Source of the DNA: Zizania palustris
Lineage: Eukaryota > Streptophyta > Magnoliopsida > Poales > Poaceae
Reading direction: 5' to 3'
NCBI GenBank assembly: GCA_019279435.1
Contig: JAAALK010000287.1
Span: 81,285,886-81,349,885 of the forward strand
DNA: 64,000 bases
The notes below the pieces were generated by a model. It was not told the origin of the DNA. It did no database searches and was given only the letters and a program-made list of their open reading frames with translations. This document shows positions 33,241-44,666 of the stretch, in pieces. Position numbers and translations under genes: made by a program. Position 1 is the first letter of the stretch. The number at the start of each line of letters is the position of its first letter.

Positions 33241-35663
33241 ATGAGAAAACCTTGATTGCTCAGTGCTAGGGTGAGTGAAAATATGACGAGGCATCCAGCA
33301 CTGAGAGATACGAGCAATAGGCAAAGTAAAAGTAGACTGTATACGCACAGGTAAAGTAGAGTGATGCAAAGTGTGTGGTCTACCTACATGATGCAATCTA
33401 GACATACGACGAGGTCTCCCAACCTGTCGAGGTACAAAGCCACCTACACGTGGTCTAGCACCATATGAGACATGGTGTACACCACGAGGGACATAACCTC
33501 TCCAAGAAGTATGGGGAGCCTCAAAACTAGGACGTGAGTAAGAGTCAGGCTCATGCATACCGAGAGAAGGGTAATGCATGTCCAGAAAATTCAATGCCTG
33601 AGACCGTCGCTCATCCTTGATGCGACGAAAACAAAACCCAACCAAATGACCCACCCCATGACAGTAAGAACAATGAAATACTCTACTAGGGGCACTCGCC
33701 TGGGTCATGGGAGCAATTCTCTCATGCTCCTTGGGTTTCTGCTGAGACTTTTTCTTAGATGGAGGAGGTGGAATTTTATTTAGAGGCTGGGTAGGTTTCT
33801 TGGCTTTCTGTGGAGTGTTTGACTAGGCTCTCTCTTTCTCTAACGTAGTGGGTGAGGTAAAAATAGTTTTGTTCGAACTGTCTGGAGGAATTCTCTCAAA
33901 ACCCAATCCTTGAGCTAACCCTGCCCTGTCAGCACACATCTTGGTTTTAGCCAAGAGCAAATTCGTCCTACCCTTTCCCTCAGTGCATTTGTTCACACGG
34001 AAAGAAGGTATTCATTTTCAGTCATGAGTTTTTCAACTTGCCCTCTAGCAAAACTGAGTTGATCCTTAAGGGTGATGTAGGTGGAACAAGCAGGCTGCAC
34101 ATCCTTAGAACACTTAGCACTCTCCAATCTAGCCTCTAACTCCCTAAAATGATTGTCTCTCAAATTAATGCTATCAATCAATAAAGAATAGTTTGAACAA
34201 GCATCAAAAGAAATAGGTCTAGACTCCACCACTAAAAGTTGCTGATATGCAGTCTCAAGCCCATCAACAGTTTGAGCATGCACAAAATGCAACTAAGCAA
34301 GCTCACCCATGACATTCAGCATCATCAATTTTAGACTTAAGCATGGCATAATCAGTAGAAATAGATTATAGCCTAAGTCTAAAATCTTTTCTATCTCTAG
34401 CGGCCTGAACAAGTAATCTATCCTGACCAAGAACTACCTCATTCAGTTCATCAACTTTAATGGAAAGATGGTCGTAGGATAGTGGTACCTCAGATGAGCC
34501 TAGCTCATCGCCGTTGTTACTGCTGTCGACCATGAAACACAGGTCGGTGAAATATCTTGCCTTCTCCTTCTTCTCCTCCTTCCTTGGAGACTCTTCCTCC
34601 TCATCAGAGCTCGACTCCTCAGTTGAGGAAGTGTCGATGTCGCTGAGTGCCAAGACAAAAGCTCTGGAAGTGGCCATGGCTACCCTCTTAGGCACCTTGC
34701 CGCGCTTACCCTTCGCATAGGGTTTTCTCTCCTTCTTATGGTGTCTGGTGCGCTCACTCTCTTCTCTCCTCTTAAGCATAGGACAATTTGCCTTGATATT
34801 AGAAGTGTCACAACAATCAAAACAACCACTAAAGTCACTTCTCCGCTGATCCTGTCTCTCATTGTGAAAGCGGGTCATTCTCCTGGCAATGAGAGCAAGC
34901 TCTTCATCATCTAGAGTATCCACTTGCTCCTTAGTAACTGAGACCAGGGAGGATAAAAAAACTACCTACAAGAACACAAGTGTCAGAAGAGCTTGGTTCT
35001 GCATTGGTGCCACGAATAGAGATAGAAACTAGTGCTAAGGGTTGAGGCAAAGTGTTTTTGTGCACTACAACAGATGCCTTGGCAATCTCTGTGGACTTCA
35101 ATTTGATGAAGAGTTCATCACAGAACAATGTGTCATATCCTATGGACTCCTCAATGCTGGATATCTTCACTTCTCATATGCTACGATCGACAGCATAGAG
35201 AAGCTTGATGGCCCTATCATGATCATTGTAAGAAAGTGTCCTAGTGGATCACAAATTACTTACTATCGCATCAAAGTGTGAAAACATGGCATCTATAGAT
35301 TCGCTAAGGCCTTGCACAAACAGTTGATACTATTGATTGTATGTGCTAGTGCCTAGCCTTGATCTTTGTAGATCCCTCATGAAAAGTAGTGAGTGTAGAC
35401 CAAATTTCCCTAGCCGTCCTCACGTGTTGAACCCTATCAAACTCAGTGCTGCTCAAGCCAATGAACAATATATTTCTAGCTTTGGAGTTAGAATTATACT
35501 GATCTTTTTCTGCCTGAGTGGTGTGGGTTTCAGGGATGGAGTATTGTGAGTCCACAATCTCCCATATTGCATTTCCTTGGCTTAGCAAGTAAGCCTCCAT
35601 GCGCACCTTCCAATATGCAAAACCAGTTCCATCAAACAGAGGTATTTTACTAACTTTGTCCAT
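33172..35663 (-). pseudogene. gag: Sirevirus F gag
   Basis: It starts MDKVSKIPLFDGTGFAYWKV at 35663, the copia gag N-terminus (UBN2/gag-polypeptide), and includes RVQHVRTAREIWSTL, then MDTLDDEELALIARRMTRF. The first zinc knuckle reads CFDCCDTSNIKANC, with the glycine and histidine of C-x2-C-x4-H-x4-C lost. An Asp/Glu/Ser-rich stretch and coiled coils follow (34600-33990). The second knuckle CSYCHGVGHLVGFC at about 33660 is intact. The Arg/Pro/His-rich C-terminus ends at 33172. The large gag with two knuckles and coiled coil is typical of Sireviruses. Frame breaks lie near 35340, 34925, 34360 and 33990. Confidence 0.8.
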
Positions 35664-35714
35664 GTCGCCAAAAGATCACAAAACCGGTCAAGGTCAACTC
35701 GTGATCTTAACCAA

Positions 35715-35726
35715 GCTCTGATACCA
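35715..35726 (-). promoter_or_regulatory. Primer binding site of Sirevirus F
   Basis: TGGTATCAGAGC on the minus strand, complementary to the 3' end of plant initiator tRNA-Met, 2 bp from the LTR. Confidence 0.9.
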
Positions 35727-35728
35727 AT

Positions 35729-37571
35729 TGTTGGACCGAAACAGGCGACCAGAGGGGGGCGAATAGGAGCCTTTTAAAATTATGTTCTGCTGAAGAGGCT
35801 TCGAACACAACCTTCGAAGTGTCTGGTTCAGAGGTATCGAACATACTCCGAACATAGGCTTCGTATAGGGTAAAAGTTCGAAGTTCAGAACAGTTTGCTC
35901 GCACTCAAAAACCCAAAAATGCACTGAACTTTGCAAAGATAGTGCAGGCTCTACACATGAGGTGCCTTCGAGCAGGCTTCGCACTACTGTACTTTGCACA
36001 AGTATGTTTCCATCAGAGAGCTCCAAACACATACTCTGCACTAGTAACGGATACTAGGCTTCGTACTTCGGAGTGCTAAAAACAGAACTGACTGCAATGA
36101 GAACTTCGGTTATGTGACGAGAACAAGCCTCAAATGAACACTTCGCAAGGTGCTTCTCTAGTAAACAGTGAGGACTAGACTCCGATTTACACAGAGCAAA
36201 CACACATAAACGTTACTCATAGAAATCGCACGTACAGGAGACAAACACACTTTGTTCAAAATGAAACAGAGTAAAAACTCTGGATGGCACAGAACGAAAT
36301 GAAGGGCAGAAAAAATAACTCATGCAGTGCAAAACAAAAATACAAGTTCAAGCAATAGACAAAAATAGAATCGAAATTTCATTGCTAGAACAGGGAAGAC
36401 AAAACTCACAAGTACAGAGAACACTTCATGGTGGCTGGCAAAAACTACAACGAAAACAGGAGGTTCTAAAATGGAGTGCACAGTGTTACCCTAGCCCTTA
36501 GCCTACCTCTCCTTTTATAGGCACTACTCTGACTTGTGAATAGACTACAATACGCCTAGAGTTTATATCATTTTTGTCTCAGCCAGAAGTCCTTTGCTTC
36601 ACCAAAGTCAGTCTTCGATATATTGATGGTTTTAAACCAAAGTCGTCAAAGCCCTTCAGCCTTCACACCATCACCTCCAGAGTGGACCACCATGGCTTCG
36701 CAACTACTCCCAGATTGAACTCCATCAGTCCGTGTAACGGAGACATGCATGGCCGAAGTACTTCGTCATTTACACTGTGAAGCCCCACCTTCAGGGTACC
36801 TTCGCCACCTTCCGAAGTGCCTCCGTCCAAGGCCTCCGCGTGAAGCACCTCCATAAGCACTCCTTTGTAGTGTCTCTGCTTAGAGCACACTCCAGAAGAC
36901 TTTACCCGGACCATGCCTTCAACGCACCTTGATTTCTAAGACCTTCGTCAGGTGTCCTTCCAAGTGTCTCCGACCGGAGCACACTTGGGAGCTTTGCCTC
37001 ATTCATGAGGACTTCATCCGCCATCCTTCAAAGTCACTCCTTCGGAGTCATCCTTCGAAGTGACTCACCTCCGAGGACTTTGCCTCAGAGTACCTTCAGC
37101 TAGAGCCACCATCCACACTTTCTGCCTTCGCCTAACGCACCTTGACTCGAGGACCTACCTTGACCTCACGCAGCCTCTGTGACCGAGCTCCCTGCTCGCC
37201 TAACATCAAGCCTCTCGCTTGACCCAGGTTCACCTGCTGCGAACTGTCCTGTCACCTCCAAAGTCCCCTGCACACCACCGACAAGCAGACAAGTGTTTCC
37301 AGTACCCCGGAGACCTCTCCGAAGAATAACCTCTGGTACACACTCCGGTGTACCACTGAAAGTACAGAGCCCTACGGTACAAACTTCTCATCGTATTTTG
37401 CCGGACCCCTCCGATAGACATACTCCGATGCAACAGTTGTAGCCAACAAACATCGAACCCTTCGGTAAACCACCTCCGAACTCCTTCGAAGGGACCCCTT
37501 CGCTCAGAAGGTAACTTGTCAATCACTCATCACAGACTTGAAACCAAGGCACCTTTCAACTTGGTTTCTCA
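35729..37571 (-). repeat. 5' LTR of Sirevirus F
   Basis: 1843 bp; on the minus strand TGAGAAACCAAG... to ...CGGTCCAACA. A TATA-like CTATAAAAGG lies on the minus strand at about 36511-36521. The U5 end carries the GCCCCCCTCTGGTCGCC phrase (35746-35763). The LTR is rich in CTTCGAAG/CTCCGAAG motifs. It abuts plus-strand integrase sequence of fragment G at 37572, which is where F inserted. Confidence 0.85.
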
Positions 37572-39047
37572 GAACTTCTCCATATGGACATTGTAGGTCC
37601 TTCCTAGGTTAGTTCTTCAGGTGTCATTGTCGATGATTACTCTCGTTACTCTTGGGTCTTCTTTTTAGCTATCAAGGATGAAGTGTTTTCACACTTTCAG
37701 AGCTTAGCTTTGAGAATTTTCACTGAACTCCCAGGTGCATTAAAATTCATTCGAAGTGATAATGGCACTGAGTTCAAAAATAGTCTCGTTGTTGACTTTT
37801 GCATGGAGCATGGCATAGAACATCAATTCTTTGCTCCACGGGATCCTCAAAAGAATTGTGTTATTGAGAGAAAGAACCACACTCTGGTTGAGATGGTTAG
37901 GACAATGCTCGATGAGCATAGGACTCCGAGAAGATTTTGGGCTAAGGCCATGAACACAACCTGTTACATCTCAAACCGGATCTTTTTGCGCTCAATTTTG
38001 ACCTTAACTTCTTATGAACTATGTTTTGGAAGACAACCCAAGGTTACTCGTCTTCGAGTATTTAGATGTCGGTGCTTATACTAAAATGTGGATATTTGGA
38101 TAAATATGAGTCACATTTTTCTGACGGGATCTTTTTAGGTTATACCACTCATGGTAACTCCTATCGAGTTTTCAATTTAGATACTAATATTGTCATTCAG
38201 TCAAGTGATGTGACTTTTGATGAATCAACCTCTTGTGTTAGTTCTTATTTTGAGCTTGCCAGTGAGAAAGATATGGAGGCAACCCTCTTCAAACAAGAAG
38301 ATCCGAAAGACTTCGAGGATGAACCTCTACTACCCTCGACTTCGATTCCCGAAGCTAATCCTATTTCGATCACTTCGGCATCAGGCCCTGAAGCTTCTAC
38401 CTCGACATCAGTCATCTTTGACCGCTTCCCAGCACAAGTTGAGGGAGAGACAGTATCCCGTCGAGAGGCTCCGCACCACATCCAAAGGATGCATCCTCCC
38501 GAGCAGATCATTGGTGAGCTTGATCAAAGGGTAACACATTCTCACGCTCATTTCATTGATTCTGCATTTGTTGCTTCTTTTGAGCCCTTAGATGTGAGTC
38601 ATGCCTTATCTGATTCTAGTTGGATCAATATCATGCATGAATAACTTGAAAATTTTTAGAGAAACCAAGTCTAGACTCTTGTAGATCCTCCTCCTAATGT
38701 TCATTTTATTGGAACAAAATGGATTGTCAAAAAAAGCAAGGGGAGGATGGTTCTGTGGTTAGAAACAAATCTAGACTTGTAGCTCAGGGTTTTTCACAAA
38801 TTGAAGGGATTGATTTTGCTGAAACTTTTGCATCTGTTGCTCGTCTAGAGGCCATTAGGATTATGCTTGCATTTGCTACATTCTGTGGATTCAAACTTTA
38901 CCAAATGGATGTAAAAAGTGCTTTTCTTAATAGCTTCATAGATGAAGATGTTTTGTAAAACAACCCCCTAGCTCTGAAAACCCTAAATACCCCCATAGAG
39001 TCTTTAAACTTCATAAAGCTCTTTATGGACTCAAGCAGGCCCCTCGA
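37572..39047 (+). pseudogene. Sirevirus fragment G: integrase to RT start
   Basis: The plus strand begins mid-integrase (ELLHMDIVGPS near 37573), then VDDYSRYSWVFF, IRSDNGTEFKNSLVVDFC, CVIERKNHTLVEM (Glu of DDE), FGRQPKVTRLRVF. A shift at 38084 leads to 38066-38644 (DGIFLGYTTHGNSYRVFNL, acidic linker, SDSSWINIMHE). RT starts at 38719 (KKQGEDGSVV, RLVAQGFSQIEGIDFAETFA, LYQMDVKSAFLNSFI) and reaches ALYGLKQAP near 39040, where it switches abruptly to gag of element H. Same family as F and D. The upstream part of G is not in the window. Confidence 0.85.
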
Positions 39048-39430
39048 GCGGTTCTATCAGACCTACCGGCGTGAATATGAAAATTTCACACAGAAGCCGG
39101 GTGAATCTGTTGAGGCTTTGTTTGGTCGTTTTCAGTCGATCATAAACAAGCTTCGGGACAACAAGGTTGAGGGTGCTCAGTTAGTCTCAGATCATGAGCA
39201 GGCGCTCAAGGTTCTTCATACCTTGGACCCAAAGATCTGGGAGATCAAGGTATCTTCTATCATTGAGAGTACTTCTTATGATACCTTGACCATTTCTGAG
39301 TTGTTTAGCAAGCTGAAGGCTACTGAGGTTGATCTCTAGCTGAGATCAAATCTCACTGGTTCTGGATCAAAATCTCTGGTCCTTGCTACACCTTTTGTTG
39401 ATCCTTCTTCTATGAGCTGTGCTGGGTTCT
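39048..39430 (+). pseudogene. Element H gag, N-terminal fragment
   Basis: Starts without Met at the G/H joint: FYQTYRREYENFTQKPGES, EALFGRFQSIINKL, VLHTLDPKIWEIKVSSI, FSKLKATEVDL, i.e. the gag-polypeptide of LTR copia type. A TAG at 39337 and a shift near 39430 separate it from the long gag frame. Confidence 0.8.
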
Positions 39431-39431
39431 C

Positions 39432-41411
39432 TTGATGTCTATCACTGAGGACCAGCTTGAGTTGTTGGGAGATGATGATTTGTGTCTCTTTAACAACCGG
39501 GTGCGTCGTGTCTATGACAAGAGAATATTCAAAAGACACAGCACAAAATCCGGGTGCTTTGAGTGTGGTGATCCAGGACACTTCATCGCCGACTGCCCCA
39601 AGCGCAATGGTCACAAGAAGGGCACCGGTGGTGACTTCCACGACTCCGGCAAGCATGAGAGCTCATCCTTCAACAAGGGCAAGCCGAAGACCCGATTCTT
39701 CAAGAAGGCCCTGAAGGACTACCGGCGAGAGAACAAGAAGCGCGACAAGGCCTTCTTCGCCGAAATGGAGAAGAGCTACTCCAAGCGGTCCACGTCTTCT
39801 TCCTCTTCATCGAGCTTAAGCGATGAGGAGATCGCCATCAGGAAGGGGAAGGACAAGGACGATCCGGCGGGTCTCTGCTTCATGGCCTTCGGAGACAAGC
39901 CGAAGAGCCGCTCACACCAGCGCCGAAGATCCCGCAAGAGCTTCTGTTCAATGGCTCTTGGGGATAAGGAAGAAAAGAGCTCCTCCGATGACTCCGACGA
40001 CGACGACAACGAAAAGGTATCATCCTATGAGCGTGAAATCGTTGATTTACTTGAGAGCAATCGTCAGGAGTTGAAATATTGGGAAAAACTGCTTAGGGGG
40101 GCCAAGAAGAGGATAGATGAGTTAGAGAGTGAGCTTGCCATAGCCAATGGCAGAATTGAGAGTCTATCTTCTTCCCCTTGCTTGGGTGATAGCAGTGAGT
40201 GCTCGAAGTGTGAGGTGCTTCTATGTGACTTGTCGACTCTAAAGTCCAAGTACACAGAAAGGGTTGATGAGAGAGACGCTTTGGCCACTCAGCTTGAAAG
40301 TGCTCAGCTGGAGCTGAAAGATGCTCAAGCCATTGTTGTCTCACCCTGTGTTGATTGCCCATCTCATCTAGCTGCCTTAGCTAAGCTAAAATCTAAGGGC
40401 GATGAACATTTGGGTGATTTGGAGAGGTTGAGAGCTGAGCTTGCGCAGACTAGGCTAGAGCTTGAGACATTATCAGTTCCACCCACTGTTTGTGAGAACT
40501 GCCTGTCTCTTAGACTTGAGTTGATCAAACTAAAAGCCGAGAAGTCTGTCCAAGTAGAGAGTGAGTGTGAGACCTGCTTGTCTCAGGTGGAGGTTCTAGC
40601 TTCCTTGAGAGAGGAGCTAGCAGATTCTCAGAATGAGAACTTTTACCTCCGTTCTATCCTGAGTTGGATCAGTGCCAGAGAGCCACAGCTCGGCATGATG
40701 ATCCAGCAGTTCAAGAGGCAGGATGGGTTTGGGGTAGGTTACACCTACACCAAGGCTGACTTTGAGAGTGCCATTAGCCGGGCAGAGGAGTGGAGTAAAA
40801 TGACTCCTGAGCAGAGATACCCCAAGACTCACTCCACTGAGTCTTCCCAAGCTTGTCAGCCCAAGGATGGAGTAATTCATAAACCACGCAAAGCTCCACC
40901 CAAGAAACCTATCTGGGTTCCAAAGCCCAAACACCTCCACTCTTCTCTAGACTCTCTTCCTGGACCTTCTCAACCCAAGAAGACTACACCTAACACCACC
41001 AAGCCCAAACATCCCAAGCCTCAACCACATCCCAAGAAGCCCACCTATCATTGTGAGTACTGTCAGAGAGACGGGCATCTTGCGGAGTTTTGCTTTAGGA
41101 GGAAGCGGGTTGAGAGAGCTCGTGGTGATCAAGAGCAGTTCTACCAGCAGGGTGGTAGAATGTGTGTTCCTCGACGCGGGGAGAGGCTGGAGGCCAGGCC
41201 GCGTCGTGTAGGTGGTGGTAGAGGAGACGACTTTCTTGCCCGTGCTCCAGTTGGTGGTGTCTATTCCGGCAGAGTTCCAGGCCATGTTGGCTACGATTCT
41301 GGACCTCGTGGCCGTAGGTTTAGGCAGAACCGAGGACCGCGCTTTGAGCCACGTTTTGGTCCAAATTCTCATGATGATTTCTGCTTTCCGTCTTTTGAGC
41401 AGATGGATTGA
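39432..41411 (+). CDS. gag: Element H gag, long open frame (659 codons)
   Basis: A 659-codon frame, the longest in the window. Zinc knuckle 1 (CFECGDPGHFIADC, about residues 42-55) is followed by a Lys-rich region and a Ser/Asp/Glu-rich acidic part. Then come several hundred residues of predicted coiled coil with heptads (LLESNRQELKYWEKLLRG, LKSKYTERVDERDALATQLE, LERLRAELAQTRLELETL). Zinc knuckle 2 (CEYCQRDGHLAEFC) lies near residue 540, then an Arg/Gly/Phe-rich tail to the stop. Conserved C-x2-C pairs (CVDCPSH, CENCLS, CETCLS) recur within the coil. The start Met is arbitrary, because homology continues upstream in another frame. The protein would form the particle shell and bind RNA; the size fits Sirevirus gag. 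Confidence 0.8.
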   Translation: MMSITEDQLELLGDDDLCLFNNRVRRVYDKRIFKRHSTKSGCFECGDPGHFIADCPKRNGHKKGTGGDFHDSGKHESSSFNKGKPKTRFFKKALKDYRRENKKRDKAFFAEMEKSYSKRSTSSSSSSSLSDEEIAIRKGKDKDDPAGLCFMAFGDKPKSRSHQRRRSRKSFCSMALGDKEEKSSSDDSDDDDNEKVSSYEREIVDLLESNRQELKYWEKLLRGAKKRIDELESELAIANGRIESLSSSPCLGDSSECSKCEVLLCDLSTLKSKYTERVDERDALATQLESAQLELKDAQAIVVSPCVDCPSHLAALAKLKSKGDEHLGDLERLRAELAQTRLELETLSVPPTVCENCLSLRLELIKLKAEKSVQVESECETCLSQVEVLASLREELADSQNENFYLRSILSWISAREPQLGMMIQQFKRQDGFGVGYTYTKADFESAISRAEEWSKMTPEQRYPKTHSTESSQACQPKDGVIHKPRKAPPKKPIWVPKPKHLHSSLDSLPGPSQPKKTTPNTTKPKHPKPQPHPKKPTYHCEYCQRDGHLAEFCFRRKRVERARGDQEQFYQQGGRMCVPRRGERLEARPRRVGGGRGDDFLARAPVGGVYSGRVPGHVGYDSGPRGRRFRQNRGPRFEPRFGPNSHDDFCFPSFEQMD

Positions 41412-41476
41412 CACTGGTTTAGCTCTTTTGCTAAATCTGGTGCCGGACCATTAGCTCCCACTTACAGCCACTGATT

Positions 41477-41827
41477 GTGCAGGATCGGGGACTGGAGGAT
41501 GTTTGGATCATGGACTCAGGATGCTCTCGCCACATGACGGGACATCGCAGATGGTTCTCCAGTCTCACTCCCCCGAGCTCCAAAGAGTACATCACATTCG
41601 GGAACAGTGGTCAAGGGAAGGTAAGTGGCATTGGCTCTATTCGCATTTCAGATCATTTCTCTTTGAAGAATGTTGCTTTGGTTAAGAATTTGAACTTCAA
41701 TTTGATTTCTGTTTCGCAACTTCTTGAGGATGGTTTGGAAGTGCGTTTTAGGAAGGGCAATTCTTCTGTGTTTGATTCTAGAGGGTCTTTGATTTGCCAG
41801 ATTTTACCATTCGGTAAAGTTTTTTGA
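41477..41827 (+). pseudogene. Element H protease
   Basis: Begins shortly after gag; VWIMDSGCSRHMTG contains the copia D-S-G active site, then YITFGNSGQGKVSGIGSI and NLNFNLISVSQLLEDGLEV. The frame ends at a TGA (41825) where relatives continue with glycine. One base change separates it from the next block, so it is a recent lesion. Confidence 0.85.
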
Positions 41828-42829
41828 ATTGATTTCTCTAGTTCTTTTGGCCCTTCTCGCTGTTTGATTGCTGGATCCTCCTCTGAGCTCTGGAAGTGGC
41901 ATAGGAGGTTAGGTCATTTGAGTTTTGATCTGCTAGTCAGGTTGAGCTCTATGGACCTCATCCGAGGATTGCCCAAGCTTAAGATGGAGAAGGATCTAGT
42001 TTGTCATCCCTGTCGTCATGGGAAAATGGTTGCCGCTTATCACTCACCTGTGACTCAGGTGATGACTTCGTATCCGGGCGAGCTTTTACACTTGGACACT
42101 GTTGGTCCAGCTCGGGTACGTTCAGTCGATGGGAAGTGGTACGAACTTGTGATTGTTGACGACTTCTCTCGATTCTCGTGGGTTTTCTTTTTGGAGTCTA
42201 AGGACGAAACTTTTCAATTTGTTCATGACCTGATTTTGAAGATGAAGAATGAGAACAATGGTCGGATGCGAGCAATTCGCTCCGACAACGGCTCTGAGTT
42301 CAAGAACTCTCAGTTCGTCAGCTTCTGTACTGATCAGGGTCTGGACCATCAGTTTTCTTCTCTTTATCCTCCCCCACAGAACGGCGTTGTGGAACGAAAG
42401 AACCGCACGCTAGTCGAGATGGCCAGGATGATGCTCGATGAGCACAGGACTCCTAGGCGGTTTTGGGCTGAAGCCATGAACACGGCTTGCTATATGGCCA
42501 ACCACATTTTTCTTCGAGCTTACTTAGGTAAGACCTCGTATGAGTTGCGGTTTGGCAGACAGCCCAAGGTGAGTCACTTGCGAGCGTTTGGCTGCAAGTG
42601 CTTTGTGCTCAAGAAGGAAGGGCATTTGGACAAGTTTGAGTCTCGTTGCTGGGATGGTGTTTTTCTTGGTTATGCATTGCATTCTCGAGGCTTCCGTGTT
42701 TGGAACCTCGAATCCCAGCTGCTTGTCGAGACTTGTGAGGTTTCATTTGATGAGTCCTTGCCTTCTTTGACTCCTTCTTTTGAGCCTTCTGATGGTGAGC
42801 TTGGAGAGCCCATCTTCGAGGAAGATTAG
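41828..42829 (+). pseudogene. Element H integrase
   Basis: Gag-pre-integrase/zinc part: WKWHRRLGHLSFDLL ... CHPCRHGK (H-x4-H...C-x2-C). DDE core: LHLDTVGPARVRSV (Asp), AIRSDNGSEFKN (Asp), NGVVERKNRTLVEMA (Glu). C-terminal: TSYELRFGRQPKVSHLRAFGCKCF, GVFLGYALHSRGFRVWNL. All three catalytic residues are visible. The frame is open from 41828 (after the protease stop) to a TAG at 42827 in the acidic linker. Confidence 0.9.
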
Positions 42830-44666
42830 GATACTCCAGCCGCTAATGAGGGTGGGCCTTCTACACCCACTGCAGAGCCCACACCTTCTGAGACTTCGAC
42901 TGAGGACGAGGGCGGACCTCTGATCACTTCTTCCACTACGATCGAGCCCTCTCAGTCGAGTCCAGAGGTGCCTGCTGCTGACTCCGGTGAGGTGACTTTA
43001 GATCACCAGGGAACCCGAGCAGTTCAGCGTGACCATCCCTCAGAGCTCATCATAGGTGATTTGACTGAGAGAACTTTGCGTTCATCTGGTAATTCTCTTG
43101 CTGTGTTTACAGAATCTGCTTTTGTTGCATCTTTTGAGCCCAAAGATGTTTCTCATGCTCTTTCTGATTCTAATTGGATTAATGCTATGCAAGAAGAGCT
43201 TGAGAACTTTGTCCGTAATCGGGTTTGGACACTAGTTGAGCCGCCACCAGGATGCAACCCCATAGGCACCAAGTGGGTATTTAAGAACAAACAAGGTGAA
43301 GATGGGGTTGTGGTGCGCAACAAAGCTCGACTAGTTGCCCAGGTTTTTTGACAGAAGGAAGGTATTGACTTTGAAGAAACCTTCGCTCCTGTTGCCCATC
43401 TTGAGTCCATTCGTATTCTTCTAGCTTTTGCTGTTTCGAAGGGTTTTAAGCTTTTTCAAATGGATGTCAAGAGTGCTTTTCTGAACGGGTACATAGAAGA
43501 GGAGGTTTATGTTAGGCAACCCCCCGGTTTTGAGAACCCTAAGTTTCCTCGACATGTTTTTAAATTGCAAAAAGCTTTATACGGGTTGAAGCAAGCCCCA
43601 GGGCTTGGTATGACTGGTTGAAGCAGTTTTTGTTGGGGAAGGGCTTTGTGATGGGTTCGGTGGATAAAACTCTTTTCTTGCTCAGAGATGCTTCAGATTT
43701 CTTGGTTGCTCAGATTTACGTGGATGATATTATTTTTGGCGGTACTACTAATGATCTTGTGTCCAAGTTTTCTGAGTAGATGCACAGTGAGTTTGAGATG
43801 AGCCTCATGGGTGAGCTCAAGTACTTCTTAGGGCTCCAGATCAAGCAGACCAAGGACGGCACCTTCATCCACCAAGGTAAGTACACTCGCGACATGCTTA
43901 AGAAATTTGACTTTGGTGGTGAATTGAAGCCGCAGATGACCCCGATGGGCACATCTGGGGGTCTGGACAAGGACGAGAGCGGCATCAAGGTCAACAAGAG
44001 GGAGTTTCGAGGGATGATCGGTTCGCTGTTGTACTTGACGGCGACCAGACCGGACATTCAGTTCGCCGTGGGACTGTGCGCGCGCTTTTAGTCTTCACCA
44101 CGCGCGTCTCACCGGCAGGCTGTCAAGCGCATCTTCAGGTATCTCACTTATGCGTCCGATCTTGGTCTTTTCTATTCAGCATCATCTTCTCTCGATTTAT
44201 CTGGCTTTTCGGATGCCGATTTTGGTGGGTGCCGGTTGGATCACAAGTCGACTTCTAGTACTTGCCAGTTTCTTGGTTCTTCACTTGTCTCTTGGTCTTC
44301 TCGAAAGCAATCTGGAGTTGCTCTTTCGACCACTGAGGCTGAGTATGTAGCTGCTGCTAGCTGCTGCTCACAGTTGGTTTGGATGATTTCCACTCTGCGA
44401 GATTTGGGTTGTTCTTTCCTACCAGAGTTCCATTGTTTTGCGACAGCACCAGTGCTATTAGTGTAGGGAAAAACCCGTGTCTCCATTCAAAAACCAAACA
44501 CATTGATGTGCGCTTTCACTTTTTGCGGGATCAATATGAGAAAGGTGTCATTGACCTTGTTCATGTCGATACTCATCATCAGTTGGCTGATATTTTCACC
44601 AAACCCCTAGATCAGTCTACATTTGAGCGTTTACGAGGGGATTTGGGTGTTGTGTATCCTTTCTAG
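42830..44666 (+). pseudogene. Element H reverse transcriptase / RNase H
   Basis: After a Ser/Thr/Pro-rich linker, RT runs SDSNWINAMQEELENF, GTKWVFKNKQGEDGVVV, FQMDVKSAFLNGYIEEEVYV, LYGLKQAP, AQIYVDDIIFGG (catalytic YVDD near 43716), EFEMSLMGELKYFLGLQIKQ and IGSLLYLTATRPDIQFAVGL. RNase H has SGFSDADFGGCRLDHKST, STTEAEYVAAASCCSQLVWM, CDSTSAISVGKNP, TKHIDVRFHFLRD, HQLADIFTKPLD and the stop after VVYPF. Lesions: stops at about 43349, 43778 and 44089 and frameshifts near 43603 and 44405. Otherwise the domains are complete. Its second half is repeated at 59525-60162. Confidence 0.9.

Noticed and set aside
35715..35726. tRNA-like sequence GCTCTGATACCA (also 57476-57487)
   Set aside because: It is the short primer binding site next to an LTR; no cloverleaf can be formed from the flanks.
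39776..40009. Ser/Glu-rich minus-strand ORFs under H gag
   Set aside because: Shadow frames of the gag coiled-coil and Ser-rich regions.
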